A DNA stretch of 64,000 bases from Planoprotostelium fungivorum. Taxonomy: Eukaryota > Evosea > Variosea > Cavosteliida > Cavosteliaceae. This document shows, one piece after another, positions 34,424 through 44,664 of this stretch. The stretch covers positions 1 to 64,000 of the forward strand of contig MDYQ01000143.1 of NCBI GenBank assembly GCA_003024175.1, in the 5' to 3' direction. How positions within the stretch are numbered: position 1 is the first letter of the stretch; each line of letters starts with the position of its first letter. The translations under genes and the position numbers were made by a program. The notes under the pieces were generated by a model, which was given only the letters and a program-made list of their open reading frames with translations, was not told the origin of the DNA and did not search any database.

Positions 34424-35866
34424 ATGACTCGCGATGAAGAGTCCATATCAGAGGTAATAGAGGAGAATCGATATGGTACAGAAACACTTCCCACGGGTGC
34501 AGTGGATCGATACAAAGAAGTGGAGAAAATGTATCGCCTTCCACCGGTGGTGAAGAGAGGTCCTAAACCGAAGAAGACAGACTTTTCTAATGTAATCGAT
34601 TTCCAAGATCTCGATGTCAATACACCCGAAAACAGAGCTCTCATCCGAGAGATATCGCCAGATCAGGTGCATTTATGTTCTATATTCATTCCGATGGATA
34701 ACACCTGTGTAAACGCGACTCAGATTGATGCATCTCAATTCACATCTGGACTCGTGCCAAAGATCGAGAAAGTGTACGAGGTCGATGGAGTACCCGGTAG
34801 ATGATTTCAAACCATTCCTTATTTGCATCCTCTTCGATCCACATCCGCTCTCGTCTCATCTGATCAGGATTCTACGTCATGCCGGGTCTTCTCTCGATCG
34901 AGCAGCAGAAATACTGGGTAGATCGTTGTGCGAAAGACTACATCATCAGTGAGTTACATCTGGCTGATGTCTGTGTTGATCACGCTCGACAGATAATCCA
35001 ACGAATGTCTCCAACTTGAAGAAGACTCCCGTGTGGAGTGAATGGTCACCAGAGTGTCTCAGCCCCGCTCTGCGATGGGTGAGAAACAATCATCTACAAC
35101 GATGTAGATGAACTAGAATAGGCCACGCTGGGATATCACTTCCAATGGACACCGAGGAAGTATTTTGAAGAGGTTCGTGTTGAACGAGTTATGATACACG
35201 ATCGACATTCGAATGAAATTTCCACAGTTCAAGGGCCCTTTTCCTGAAGACCTCGCCGAATCATTCTCAGGCATCGCTCTACAACTGGGATATCCCATGG
35301 AACCACAAGCGGGGACAATCAATTACTACCCCGTACCCAGACAGATGATGGGTGGTCATTTGGGTGAGATATAACGATGCATCATACCCGATCAATATAA
35401 TGAATGATAAAGAAGAGTATCACGTGTTGAAAAACAATTTCATCATCACCAGCGTCATCATGATCTGACTCGATCAGATGATGCAGAAGATGATCTGACG
35501 AAACCGATCGTCTCTGCCAGTTTCGGTAACACAGTCGTATTCCTCATCGGAGGTCGAACGAGAGAGAAGGTGTCCGTCATCACCCCTTCACCTCTAATCC
35601 ATGTCAGGCCCCCGTTGCCGTTTGGCTCAGATCAGGAGACGTCGTTCTGATGGGTGGAGAGTCTAGATATTGTTATCACGGTGTACCCAGGTAATTTGAA
35701 CTTGGAAATATCTTTCACGATGATGAACCTCATTAGGATGATGGAGAACAGCTGTCCACCACAGTTGGTGAGTGACGATGCGGTTGGAAAGTATATCTCG
35801 AATGCGAGGATCAATTTGAACGTGAGGCAAGTGAGGGTGGAGGGAAGAGAGACGATAAAGAGTTGA
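34424..35866 (+). CDS. ALKBH1: ALKBH1-type Fe(II)/2-oxoglutarate dioxygenase
   Basis: AlkB-family enzyme acting on tRNA, DNA or histone methyl marks. The start [18 protein letters not shown] leads to [16 protein letters not shown], as in ALKBH1 (EGVIDFS). Later exons give [48 protein letters not shown], then [18 protein letters not shown] and [27 protein letters not shown] with YCYHGVPR, and [11 protein letters not shown]. The iron-binding HxD is restored as H-L-D when the acceptor at about 35478 is used, which aligns residue for residue with human HVDRSELDHSKP. The second His is in CYHGVPR. One intron contains the palindrome CATCTACAACGATGTAGATG at 35091-35110. Confidence 0.92.
35091..35110 (+). 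repeat. Introner-like palindrome in an ALKBH1 intron
   Basis: CATCTACAACGATGTAGATG: two 9-10 bp arms joined without spacer, inside the intron just before ATLGYHFQW. Confidence 0.8.
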
Positions 35867-36381
35867 ATGTGGTGACTTGTGGACGAATGGATGATGCTTG
35901 TGGACGAATGGATGATGCTTGTGGACGAATGGATGATGCTTGTGGACTTGTGGATGATGCTTGTGGACAGATGAGAAGCACAAGACGATGAGAACGGAGA
36001 TGGGGGTTACGTACAACTTCTACTATATCTTCCTCTATCAGATCACACTCCCGCATATCTCTTTCGGTCTGAAGCTCGACATCACTGACCGCATCACATT
36101 GTCCGATCTCTTGCACAACTCCATCAGCTCATGAGGCTCTCTCAGCTATCGAACCATGATACAGAAGCTAGAAGGAGAGTTAGATGTGGACGTAAGGAAG
36201 AGATAGGCTGAGATAGAACATGTGACAATATCCCTAGGATTTATTCATTCCGGCACTTGGCAGAAATTTCCGTTTCGGTTTCAAAGCGAATTTCATTGCC
36301 ATCTCATCTTACGTACACGACTGTGACGAGACATGCAATACAAAAACACGCACGTCTAACAGCAACAAACTAACACTCACA
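35867..36381. other. Intergenic stretch between ALKBH1 and the C2 gene
   Basis: No convincing gene. It starts with the 21 bp tandem repeat at 35876-35979. A short hydrophobic open frame near 35985-36140 (+, containing TYNFYYIFLYQITLPHISFG) has no family match and no supporting exon. The last 100 bases presumably include the C2 gene promoter. Confidence 0.4.
35876..35979. repeat. 21 bp tandem repeat
   Basis: Three identical units of CTTGTGGACGAATGGATGAT plus G at 35876, 35897 and 35918, a diverged unit at 35939 and a partial one at 35960. The array begins nine bases after the ALKBH1 stop, so it is probably transcribed in the 3' UTR or just beyond it. Confidence 0.9.
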
Positions 36382-37024
36382 ATGGCCGATAAACTCCCCA
36401 TGCACGTTCGCATCGTCGAGGCAAGAGACCTCCACCCAATTGAAACAGGTGTCCTCACTGATCCCTTCGTTGTCCTCTCTCTCAAGGGTGTCTTCAAGAA
36501 GAAGTTCCAAACTGCCAGACTGAGCGTGAGCTTTCGAACACTGTCTTCCATTTGACTCATATCCACCATAGAGAACCATCGCTCCCATCTGGAACGAGGA
36601 ATTCGTCTTGAACCCACACCACCCTGAGAAAGACAACCTTGTCATCAAGCTCTACGATGGTGTGAAGTCAAAGAGCGGACTGTTGGGCCAGACCACCCTG
36701 CCCATCTTCTCCTACTTCAACCGTGGCGTCATCGACGAGTGGCGTCCTCTTTTAACCCGCACTGGCCACCCTGCCAGAGGAGACATCCACATCCAAGTCA
36801 ACTGGGGAACAGCTCCCATCTCTGGAGCTCTCAATGACTCTGCCTCTCTCGCCTCCAACGCCGGAGCTTACGGACACCAGCCCATGCAGACGACCATCAC
36901 CCACACTGCCCCTGCTGTCGTCGGAGCTACGACTTTGGCACCTACCTATGCTGTGCCCGCCACTTCCACATTCACCACGGTGCCCACCACAACTGTCCCT
37001 GTGACATCCACCATTCATTATTAA
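36382..37024 (+). CDS. Small C2-domain protein with Thr/Pro/Ala-rich tail
   Basis: Two exons (36382 to about 36525, and about 36573-37024). The N-terminal 125 residues form one C2 domain: MADKLPMHVRIVEARDLHP, GVLTDPFVVLSLKG, APIWNEEFVL, NLVIKLYDGVKSKSGLLGQT and DEWRPLL. Asp in TDPF and LYDG could bind calcium, but not all canonical Asp positions are present. The remaining 75 residues are rich in Thr, Pro, Ala and Val (VPATSTFTTVPTTTVPVTST) and look disordered. It may be a membrane-targeted or lipid-binding adaptor. I cannot name an orthologue. Confidence 0.8.
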
Positions 37025-37234
37025 ATCGTAGAGTCTATCGATCAACTTCATCTTTTGTGTCTTTAACGGCCTCATCGTTCAATCCTGAACGCCGTAATAT
37101 GGAAATTACCTGTGAAAATCATTTATTATATTTTAAAATAGTTCTCGGTTGGGCGAGAGGATGATTTTACCAACTATGCGGTCACAAAATAGATTCGCAG
37201 AGCAAGGACAACAAGGTTACAAATAGTACTGTCC

Positions 37235-38586
37235 ATGGAAGAGGTCCCAGTCATTAAAGACTGGGATTACCTTTGCGAGGGAGACCCCACCTTATCCAGC
37301 AGTAGCGAACAAGACGTCTATAACAGCACATCGGAAGATGATGGATCCTATGATGGCGCATCCTCTTTCGAAAGCACAGAATCATCTGAAGGTGTGGGAT
37401 CATCTAAGAGTGCAGGTGCGTATCCATCTGCATCCTGAATATGACCGTTCGATAGAAGCTTCGCCCTTTTCGAATGACCAAGAGACTTCGACCACGTCAT
37501 ACGATGAACTGAAGGTAATGTCCTTCATCGAGAATGGAGCTATTTTCTGAAGAGACAATAGTTTCAGACACCTTCACCCTTGGAGTTCGATGACAATCTC
37601 GTCCTTCCTCCAGTGGAGGTGCTCCATCTCTCTCCTGATGTGATGAAACCCGAATCCTTTTCGAACCAGATTGCATCCTTTGAAGAACTCAAGGTGAGAT
37701 GTGACGTCCCATCCTCTTCTGAGGTATGATCAGCTCGAGACAGCAATGACAACCTCGTCCTCCGATCCCTATGACCGCTTCACACTTCTCTCTACCAGTG
37801 AAATGAAGCAGCCGATTGGAGTGGACGCCGAACTGGTCAAGATCATCCAATCACAAGCCAAAGATAAAGTCAAAATCTTCACAAAAGGCATCATGAAGCC
37901 ACTGGTGGACAAGTACAAGAGAACAGATCCAAAAGAGATCGTTCCCAAACCAGAATTCACCGAACAACTCAAGATCTTTGTCAGCAAGTCGATGAGTGAG
38001 ACATCATCACCATGATGTGACGCTTATGGACGATCAGATGAGAAGGACCGTGTGGGGTTTGCCACGGTCAAGGGCAAGAGAGACATCAAACTGACCGGCA
38101 TGGAAGAAGGAGGCTGGGAACATGGCAACTCCAACAAAGACAAGACTGTCATCTACTACAAACAAAAAGAGGCCATCGACGGCGTGAGCTCATTGCACCA
38201 TTCATTCGTCACCTGACGCGACGTAGAGATGCCTCTGCATGAGATTCCAATCCATTCCAGAATCAGAGGATCTCAGTCTGGTGATGCTATTCTGGGGCCA
38301 ACCCAAGAAGAAATGCTCACCCAAGAAGAAACGAACGAGACCCGCTGACAGTGGCGGGGCCTCTCAAGAGACTTTAAAAGTCAGAGACTTGCATAGTGCG
38401 CTGAGGAGACTGCTCCAATTGATCTGAGGAGCGGTCGCCCGGCCGGTTACCAATTCACCAAAGCCGCAGACCGATGTGGAGGTGACGTCGTCGATCTACA
38501 ACCAGTCATTTGACTCGAAGACAGGCTATGAAATCGAAGCGTCTCTCGTGGAGACTCTTCTCACGAACGATCACTACTTTGTGTAA
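37235..38586 (+). CDS. Unrecognised multi-exon protein, acidic head and basic tail
   Basis: Exons joined by in-frame GT-AG introns begin MEEVPVIKDWDYLCEGDP and continue through a Ser/Glu/Asp-rich region. They then code VDAELVKIIQSQAKDKVKIF, KPLVDKYKRTDPKEIVPKPE, DRVGFATVKGKRDIKLTGME and DKTVIYYKQKEAIDG. A Lys/Arg-rich stretch follows (QPKKKCSPKKKRTRP in one frame). A final exon after an introner-bearing intron (motif 38493-38507) ends YEIEASLVETLLTNDHYFV. Exon joins around 38190-38450 are uncertain, with two competing frames. I recognise no domain. The composition suggests a regulatory or nuclear protein. Confidence 0.5.
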
Positions 38587-38598
38587 CAAGGATGATAT

Positions 38599-38677
38599 CT
38601 CTCCCCTTTTGCCCTCTTCTGAGGGAAAACAAAATTCAACTTTTTGTCTCCCCTCAGAAGGGGGCAAAAGGGGAGAG
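38599..38677. repeat. Hairpin with 26-27 bp arms
   Basis: The left arm 38599-38624 (CTCTCCCCTTTTGCCC then TCTTCTGAGGG) is the near-perfect reverse complement of the right arm 38651-38677 (CCCTCAGAAGG then GGGCAAAAGGGGAGAG). The loop is about 26 bases. It begins 12 bases after the stop of the preceding gene. It could be a miniature foldback element or a transcribed hairpin. Confidence 0.8.
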
Positions 38678-38956
38678 CTACCAGAGGAGAAACAGAAATG
38701 GAGTGAATGAATCGTCCAGGTGTGTATTCATCTGAATGGATGTTGCAGAATGGATACTGATGAGATGCAGAGGAGGGGAAGCGAGAGAGTGGAAGACGGA
38801 TCAGTTGAAACGCGGACGGGCGGAGGTGCAAGAGGATAACTGTCGATGCAAGTCAGGGGTGAAAACCCCCTACAAAAAATGATCATACAATGTTGCCATG
38901 GTGAGTCTCGATGGAAGACGGTGGACTCATTCGAGGCAGTTATGGTTGTCACCACA

Positions 38957-39262
38957 AGTCACAACACTGTGAAAAGTGTTCTGTGATTTCCATGGCTATT
39001 GAATACCAAGGCAGCTCTCCTTGGAAAAACTTCCAAGCCAGCTTGTGCAAGCTCATGCGCAAGGTGAGCGAGTCATCGTGAACACAACTGACTCCATATA
39101 CTTAGAGTTTGCACAAGCTGCTTTGGAACTTTTTCCAAGGGGGCCTGCCTTGCAGCATAACGCTGGACATGAGGTGAGATTCATCGGGAGTGAAGTGGGT
39201 CTGAATTGCAAGAGATTCAATGGAGATGGAAATCACAGAACACTTATCACAGTGTCGTGATC
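38957..39262. repeat. Large imperfect inverted repeat (foldback element)
   Basis: Left-arm blocks ACACTGTGAAAAGTGTTCTG, GTGATTTCCAT, TCCTTGGAAAAACTTCCAA and GCTTGTGCAAGCTC recur in reverse-complement order on the right as GTTTGCACAAGCTG, TTGGAACTTTTTCCAAGG, ATGGAAATCACAGAACACTT and ATCACAGTGTC. The arms are roughly 95 bp. The right arm is interrupted by about 70 unmatched bases. This fits a foldback-type MITE or a long hairpin RNA precursor. Confidence 0.7.
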
Positions 39263-39541
39263 TGTGTGAAATTCTACAGATATGGCTGTCGTATGTCCTG
39301 CATTGACAGCCCTCTGGAAAGGCCCCAATTGGAAGAGAACTCTGTATGGAGCGATCACGATACGATTGGAGGCTGAAGAGACGCGATATAAAGCATGTTG
39401 TGTGATGAGATGATCCTCTCTTCTGTCGTTGATTGTTCATCATGAAGGCTGAGCGATAACATGTGAAGGGACAAATGTTTAATGATTTTGTCCGTCTACA
39501 ACGTTGAATTCATCCCACAAACGCCAAACGTCTGCCCAGAC

Positions 39542-42500
39542 ATGGCAACCATGAGGTTCTTTGTCCTCTTAGCTCTATTGATTCCTCTATATGCTATCTC
39601 AGTTCACCTACGACCTCCATCGGCTGAGGACGTATTAGATGTTCACATCATTGCCCATTCACACGACGTGAGAGGATCTATCTCATACTTATCACTTACA
39701 CCAAATAGGACGTAGGATGGTTGAAGACAGGTAATATGCCACGACGGGCGATATGATCTGACGTTACAAACAGTGGACGAATATTACACGGGCTTCAATC
39801 AGAGTATCCAAGATGCAGGAGTTCAATACATCTTGGACGCAGTCACCTCCGCTTTAGAGGATGACCCTGACAGAAGATTCATCTACGTCGAGATTGCTTT
39901 CTTTGAGAGGTGCCATCCTCTTCCTCCCAAGGACTGAATAGCTTGACAGATGGTGGAGAGACCAAAGCGAGAAGAAGAAGGCATCAGTCAGACGACTCGT
40001 CAAAGAAGGTCGTTTCGAATTCATCAACGGTGGTTGGTGTATGAATGGTGATAGGAACATATCCCAATCTCATCTCACCGTCATCCAGATGAAGCGACGA
40101 CTCACTACAGTGGCGTCATCGATCAGATGACATTAGGACATCAGTTCTTGATGAAGGAGTTTGGAGTTCGTCCCAAGATCGGCTGGCACGTGGGTATGTG
40201 ACAACATCATCACAAACGTGAACACGATGATGGACTCACCTCTCAAGATCCTTTCGGTCATGCCGCCACACAAGCCACACTCTTCTCAGACATGGGCTTC
40301 GATGCTTTCTTCTTCGGTCGAATCGACTACCAAGAACAAAAGTGAATCTACAACGTTATAAACACGTGAAACTGACTCGTTGTAGATGGAGAAATGACAC
40401 GAGAGAGATGGAATTCATCTGGCGTAACTCGAAGAGTAGAGGAGAGAAGACGGACATGTGGAGTCACGTCCTCTACGGTGAGTTTTGGCGTGAAGATGAA
40501 TTGGGACTCCAGTCTCAATCTCACAGCGAGTTACTCTTACTTACCCGGTTTCGCCTGGGAGTACGGAGACGAGCCCATTCAAGATGATCCGAGATTATTC
40601 CGGTACAACGTCAGGGCCAGGTGACCCTCTACAACGAGACATCCGAATGTAACTCCGATAGAGCTGATGTTTTCGCGGAATTAGTCAGGGAGAGAGCAGC
40701 GACTGTGAAGCACAATCGTGTTCTCATTCCATTCGGTGAAGACTTTCAATTCGAAAAAGCTCTCCTCAATTTCAGGGTGATCATCCATCTACAACCCGCC
40801 ACTCACACTTTTCAGAACATGGAAAAGTTGATGAAATTCATCAATGGACACCCAGAGTACAAGATGAAATTGAGATACAGCACGCCTTCCATCTATCTAC
40901 AATCAGTCAAAGAGTCCAATCCTCCGTTCAACATCAGAGAGGGAGATTTCTTTCCTTACGCCGATCGCGATCACGCCTATTGGACTGGATTCTATTCTTC
41001 TCGTCCCACCTTGAAGGTGAGGAGGAAGATAGAGAGAAGAGATTCTGATACAGTGAAGCTGTACGCCAGACAGATGAACGGATTAGCTCACGCTTCGGAT
41101 AAATTATTCGCCGCGGCCAACTTCAAGCCCTCTACCGCGTGAGCCCCTCGAGATTTCCTCGAAATTTCCCCTGATCTCCTTACACTGTACAGTGAGTACA
41201 GAGCTGCGAGGGAGAAGACATCCGTCATGGATGATGCCTACGGTATCGTTCAACACCACGACGCCCTGGCTGGTACGGAGAAATTACACGTGGCGGAAGA
41301 TTACATTTTAAGATTATCCATGGGACAACACAAGGTAGAGGAGGTGGTAGGACAGGTACGTACGGTCTCATTTGAATGAGACTGACTCGTTATAGTCCCT
41401 CGGAAAGTTGATGGGTGCTGGGGGCGATTTCGGCTTCTGTCATTCATTGAACGAATCGATCTGTGAGCACACGGAAGATCTGAACGGTACCGTCGCCGTC
41501 ACCTTCTACAATCCGGTTGCCTGGCAACGCTCTCATTTCCCGCGCTTTCCCGTTACCTCCACGGACGTCGAAGGTGAAAGAAAGAATGTGAAAGAGAGTT
41601 GATCGATATCATAGTCATGGACTCCGACGGGCAAGTACAAAAGGCAGAATTATTTCCAAACGCAGATGACGAAAACAAATACGATCTCGTATTCGTTGCC
41701 GATATACCTCCCATGGGTTACGCCACGTACTTCATCTCTTCTCAGAAGACAGACTACACCAGGTACTTCATCGTCTCATCCATCACCATCTCTTACATCT
41801 TCTGAAACTCGTCAGCCTCGTCACTGGCGTAGATATCGAAGGAGGACTCAAACTGGATAACTCTGAAATCTCGTTGACTTTCTCCGATACGACCGGTCGC
41901 CTCGATTCTGCAACCAATCTGCGAGAGGGCATCGAATTGGACGTCACTTTGGATTATCTGTGGTACAACAGCTCCACCGGTACTTCTGACAACAGACAAG
42001 CTTCCGGGGCTTACATCTTCAGGTGAAGAGATTCAAGTGAAAATCGAATGAAATCTCACACTCGCACAGGCCCAACGGTACGTACCCCATCAGCGACGTA
42101 CGTCCATCCATCACCCTCTACAACGGAACTCTACTCAAAGAGGTACGTGCGTCTACATCGTTGTAGTCTGACGTGGATAGGTCCGACAGAAATTGGGCCC
42201 GTGGCTGAGCCATTCGATTCGACTTTGGCAAGGTACAAGCGTCTTTGAAGTAGAGAACACGGTGGACACCATAGACATCTCAGACGGCCTCGGAAAGGAA
42301 ATCTCCATGAAATTCTCCTCATCTCTGCAGACCGACGGTGAGTCCCAAATTTTTTAGACGTAGAAATTGATCACGTGACCAGGAAAGTGGTCCACGGACT
42401 CTATGGGAGTCGAAATGATCGAGAGGAGGAGAAACGTGAGAGAATGGCCGTTCAATATCACGGAGCCGATTTCCTGGAATTACGTTCCCGTCAACGAGGC

Positions 42501-43208
42501 CGCTTACCTGTCCGACTCATCCACCCGCCTCACGTAAAGTCCCAAAATATTTCATCGAACTTTATTTCTCATCCCTTCCAGGCTCGTTGTAGATCGAAGC
42601 CGAGGCTGCAGCAGTTTAGAGGATGGATCGATCGAGACCATGCTGCAGAGGAGAACTCTCATGGACGACAGGAGAGGTGTCGGAGAGCCTCTCAACGGCA
42701 CCGAGAGGGTCAGATCCTCCACTTACGTCCACGTGTCTTCTGAATCGACGGCCGCACCCACACAGAGATCCGTGTCCCTTCTCATCAACAATCCGGCTGT
42801 AGTGGCTTTCCGCACAGTCGACTCGACTTCGATCCCCAACGGTGGCATCCCTTTTTTCTCTCGCACGAAGAGGTTGGTGTGGTCGGGTATCAGAGCTCTA
42901 CCGCAGAACCTTCACGTGCTGAACGTGAGGCCGTTAGACGATGGAACGCTGCTCGTCAGGTTGCATCATCTGTACGAGAAAGATGAGCACTCCGTTCTAT
43001 CTCAGCCTATAAGCGTCAATCTGACCGAGGTGGGGTGTAGATAGTATGAAGAGTTTGAGTTGAGAGGATGTAGGTGTTCAGCTCTCTCAAGATCGCGTCA
43101 GCCCAGGAGGTTTCTCTGACGGCGAATGCGAAGGTGGAGGGCAGCGTGACGAACGTTGAGATCGGGCCCACAGAGACGAAGACCTTCTTGATCCGACTCA
43201 AGGAATGA
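39542..43208 (+). CDS. MAN2B1: Lysosomal alpha-mannosidase B (GH38)
   Basis: Second GH38 lysosomal-type mannosidase, paralogue of 20490-24467 but on the other strand. The signal peptide lies in [18 protein letters not shown] (a second possible ATG is at 39551). Zinc and catalytic blocks are [89 protein letters not shown] and [16 protein letters not shown]. The last exon ends [15 protein letters not shown]. Introns are about 38-50 nt. Five carry the introner motif (40342-40385, 40777-40815, 41356-41395, 42143-42180, near 42581). Several introns sit at the same codons as in copy A but differ in sequence. Confidence 0.94.
40342..40385 (+). repeat. Introner-like intron with both terminal inverted repeats (MAN-B)
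   Basis: A 44 nt intron in alpha-mannosidase B. It starts GTGA followed by ATCTACAACG and ends CTGACTCGTTGTAG, the reverse complement of the left end. The AG of the repeat is the 3' splice site, and the next exon continues with the last bases of the motif (ATGG). Confidence 0.85.
40777..40815 (+). repeat. Introner-like intron, CCCGCCAC subfamily (MAN-B)
   Basis: A 39 nt intron, GTGATCAT then CCATCTACAACCCGCCACTC, acceptor TTTTCAG. The same CCATCTACAACCCGCCACTC occurs in SMC6 at 52394-52413. Confidence 0.85.
41356..41395 (+). repeat. Introner-like intron, right-end type (MAN-B)
   Basis: A 40 nt intron with CTCATTTGAATGAG then ACTGACTCGTTATAG. It is nearly the same sequence as the SMC6 intron at 50258-50295, although the host genes are unrelated. 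Confidence 0.85.
42143..42180 (+). repeat. Introner-like intron, TCTGACG subfamily (MAN-B)
   Basis: A 38 nt intron containing GTCTACATCGTTGTAGTCTG then ACGTGGATAG. It closely matches the EXO84 intron at 46880-46916. Confidence 0.85.
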
Positions 43209-43832
43209 AAGGAGTGATAAAGATAACCCGTGCACGTCTTTGACTCATGATAATGTAACATGAGAGGGAGGAGTTGAGACTTCTCTTCTTTGGGACACAG
43301 ATTGTGGACACTCCTCCTCATACCTCCCCACACCGGACAAATATCTAACGTCTTCAGTTCTATGGCCGTCCATCATCACAGGACATCGTCACCACGTTGA
43401 TACCGAAAGGAGAAAAGGAGTAGTGGGGAGTACATTGTGGAAACTGTATAGTGTATGCTCTATAACCCGTTGAGATGAACACGGAAGAGAAGATTCACCA
43501 GACACCTGAGTCATAGGCGGTTTCAGAATGGAACTTCTTCTATTCTTGGAGTATCGCACTCTGTTCCAGTTCTACTCTATCAGTTTCTACCGAAGTAAAT
43601 ACTCTTCCGTACCTCCACCGCGGCCGCCGGAATCACATCACACGTGAGACCACCGCTTTAGAGAGCCCTGTCTTGATGGATGATCATCTGTGCCATCCAC
43701 CTTTGATTGGTTTGATAACTCAATAACCTCCACGCGAAAAATCACTTTGATTCACCCCATGGCAGCGCAATCTGACGTAACAGAAGATTTGGCCTATACG
43801 TTCACCACGCGTTGCACGTGTTGAGAGGACGA
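43209..43832. other. Intergenic stretch downstream of alpha-mannosidase B
   Basis: No gene or repeat recognised. Apparent open frames on the minus strand here overlap the mannosidase 3' end and lack similarity. The region ends at the TATA-like sequence near 43837. Confidence 0.4.
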
Positions 43833-43845
43833 TAAATATATATAG
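43833..43845 (+). promoter_or_regulatory. TATA box candidate
   Basis: TAAATATATATAG, followed at about 80-90 bases by an ATG in good context (ACCATGG at 43924). This is the clearest core promoter in the window and supports transcription of something from this strand, although the coding frame downstream is unclear. Confidence 0.45.
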
Positions 43846-43925
43846 AGGGCGAAGAAATGAACACCTGAGAGAACTCTAAAGCGTTCCTTCCAATTTCTGG
43901 TTGGAGTACCGAAGAGAAAATAACC

Positions 43926-44366
43926 ATGGATCGGAGAATTTTGGCTGTAATCAGGCAATTCTACACCTTGCGAAATTTCGATCTAACTGCAAAGAGGGCC
44001 ACAGGGGGCCAGTGTATTTGCGAGAGAGAGGCAAGAGGACAACACGAGAGAGGAGGAAGACACAGAAGAACCTACTATGTTGGCCATACAGGGGGACTAC
44101 ACGACGACACAAGCATTCGAGACACAATGGACGACGGGCTACAGAGGCGAAGAGCCAGATCTGTGTCAAGGGGAGGAATGGGAGATGATGAGGGGGCTGG
44201 TGCAGACATCAAAGAAGGACGTTTTGGACAGCTTCTTAAAGGTCGATTTTTTCGAGGGACAAGTATATATGAGCTGGGAGAAGGAAAGAATGGGAGGGAA
44301 AGAACCTCTACGGCCGAAGTAAAACACGGTCTACTCTGTATTATGTCTTCTTTACCTCCACCGTGA
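43926..44366 (+). CDS. Doubtful open frame, 146 codons
   Basis: The ATG in context ACCATGG opens MDRRILAVIRQFYTLRNFDL and runs to a stop at 44366. A second overlapping frame (44077-44322, MLAIQGDYTTTQAFETQW) is acidic and equally protein-like, and a third frame is also open for 95 codons. The three-frame openness reflects GA-rich composition, and I recognise no family. The TATA-like box upstream is the only support. Confidence 0.25.
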   Translation: MDRRILAVIRQFYTLRNFDLTAKRATGGQCICEREARGQHERGGRHRRTYYVGHTGGLHDDTSIRDTMDDGLQRRRARSVSRGGMGDDEGAGADIKEGRFGQLLKGRFFRGTSIYELGEGKNGRERTSTAEVKHGLLCIMSSLPPP

Positions 44367-44412
44367 TTGCATTTTCAACTTGTCGAGAGAGTCGAGCGTG
44401 CCATTGATCGAT

Positions 44413-44571
44413 TCATTTTTCTTGCTCTTGTCTCTTCAGAGCTTCGACTCTGGCTTGAGTGTCCTTCTGCAGAATCGCATTCCGTCGCTGACTCTCGGCA
44501 TAGTGATTATAGAAGACAAAACCCATGGTGACCACTGTCCATGAGGTGAGGAGAGTGAATTTCGATACCAT
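44413..44571 (-). CDS. PET117: PET117-like cytochrome c oxidase assembly factor
   Basis: A 52-residue single-exon gene on the minus strand. It starts MVSKFTLLTSWTVVTMGFVF, a short membrane-anchor segment. It continues YNHYAESQRRNAILQKDTQ and ends RVEALKRQEQEK, a charged helix. The pattern (short N-terminal span, Tyr/His turn, then L-x-x-D/G-x-x-R-x-E helix) matches the small mitochondrial protein PET117, which helps heme A synthase function in complex IV assembly. It is shorter than human PET117 (81 residues). It lies head-to-head with EXO84, 93 bases apart. Confidence 0.6.
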   Translation of the reverse strand: MVSKFTLLTSWTVVTMGFVFYNHYAESQRRNAILQKDTQARVEALKRQEQEK

Positions 44572-44664
44572 TGGACCTGCTCTCCTCGTTGGTGATGATC
44601 AGATGAACATCACAGGTTCGCGACTACAACGTGCACCATCGCCTGCCGATGTCCTTCTTCATGC

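Larger units (their letters stand above)
38587..39541. other. Intergenic region containing two foldback repeats
   Basis: No gene seen on either strand. The region holds a 27 bp-arm hairpin (38599-38677) and a larger imperfect foldback (about 38957-39262). One introner-type motif (CGTCTACAACGTTGA, 39493-39507) sits just upstream of alpha-mannosidase B. Confidence 0.55.

Noticed and set aside
40618-40640. Motif-like CTCTACAACGAGAC in mannosidase B, and similar strings near 42116, 51300, 51668 and 60015
   Set aside because: These lie in exons and translate to conserved or in-frame protein (for example [16 protein letters not shown]), so they are probably chance matches and were not counted.
43926-44366. 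Confident gene call for the 146-codon frame
   Set aside because: All three plus-strand frames are open over much of this GA-rich stretch and none has similarity; kept only as a doubtful entry.
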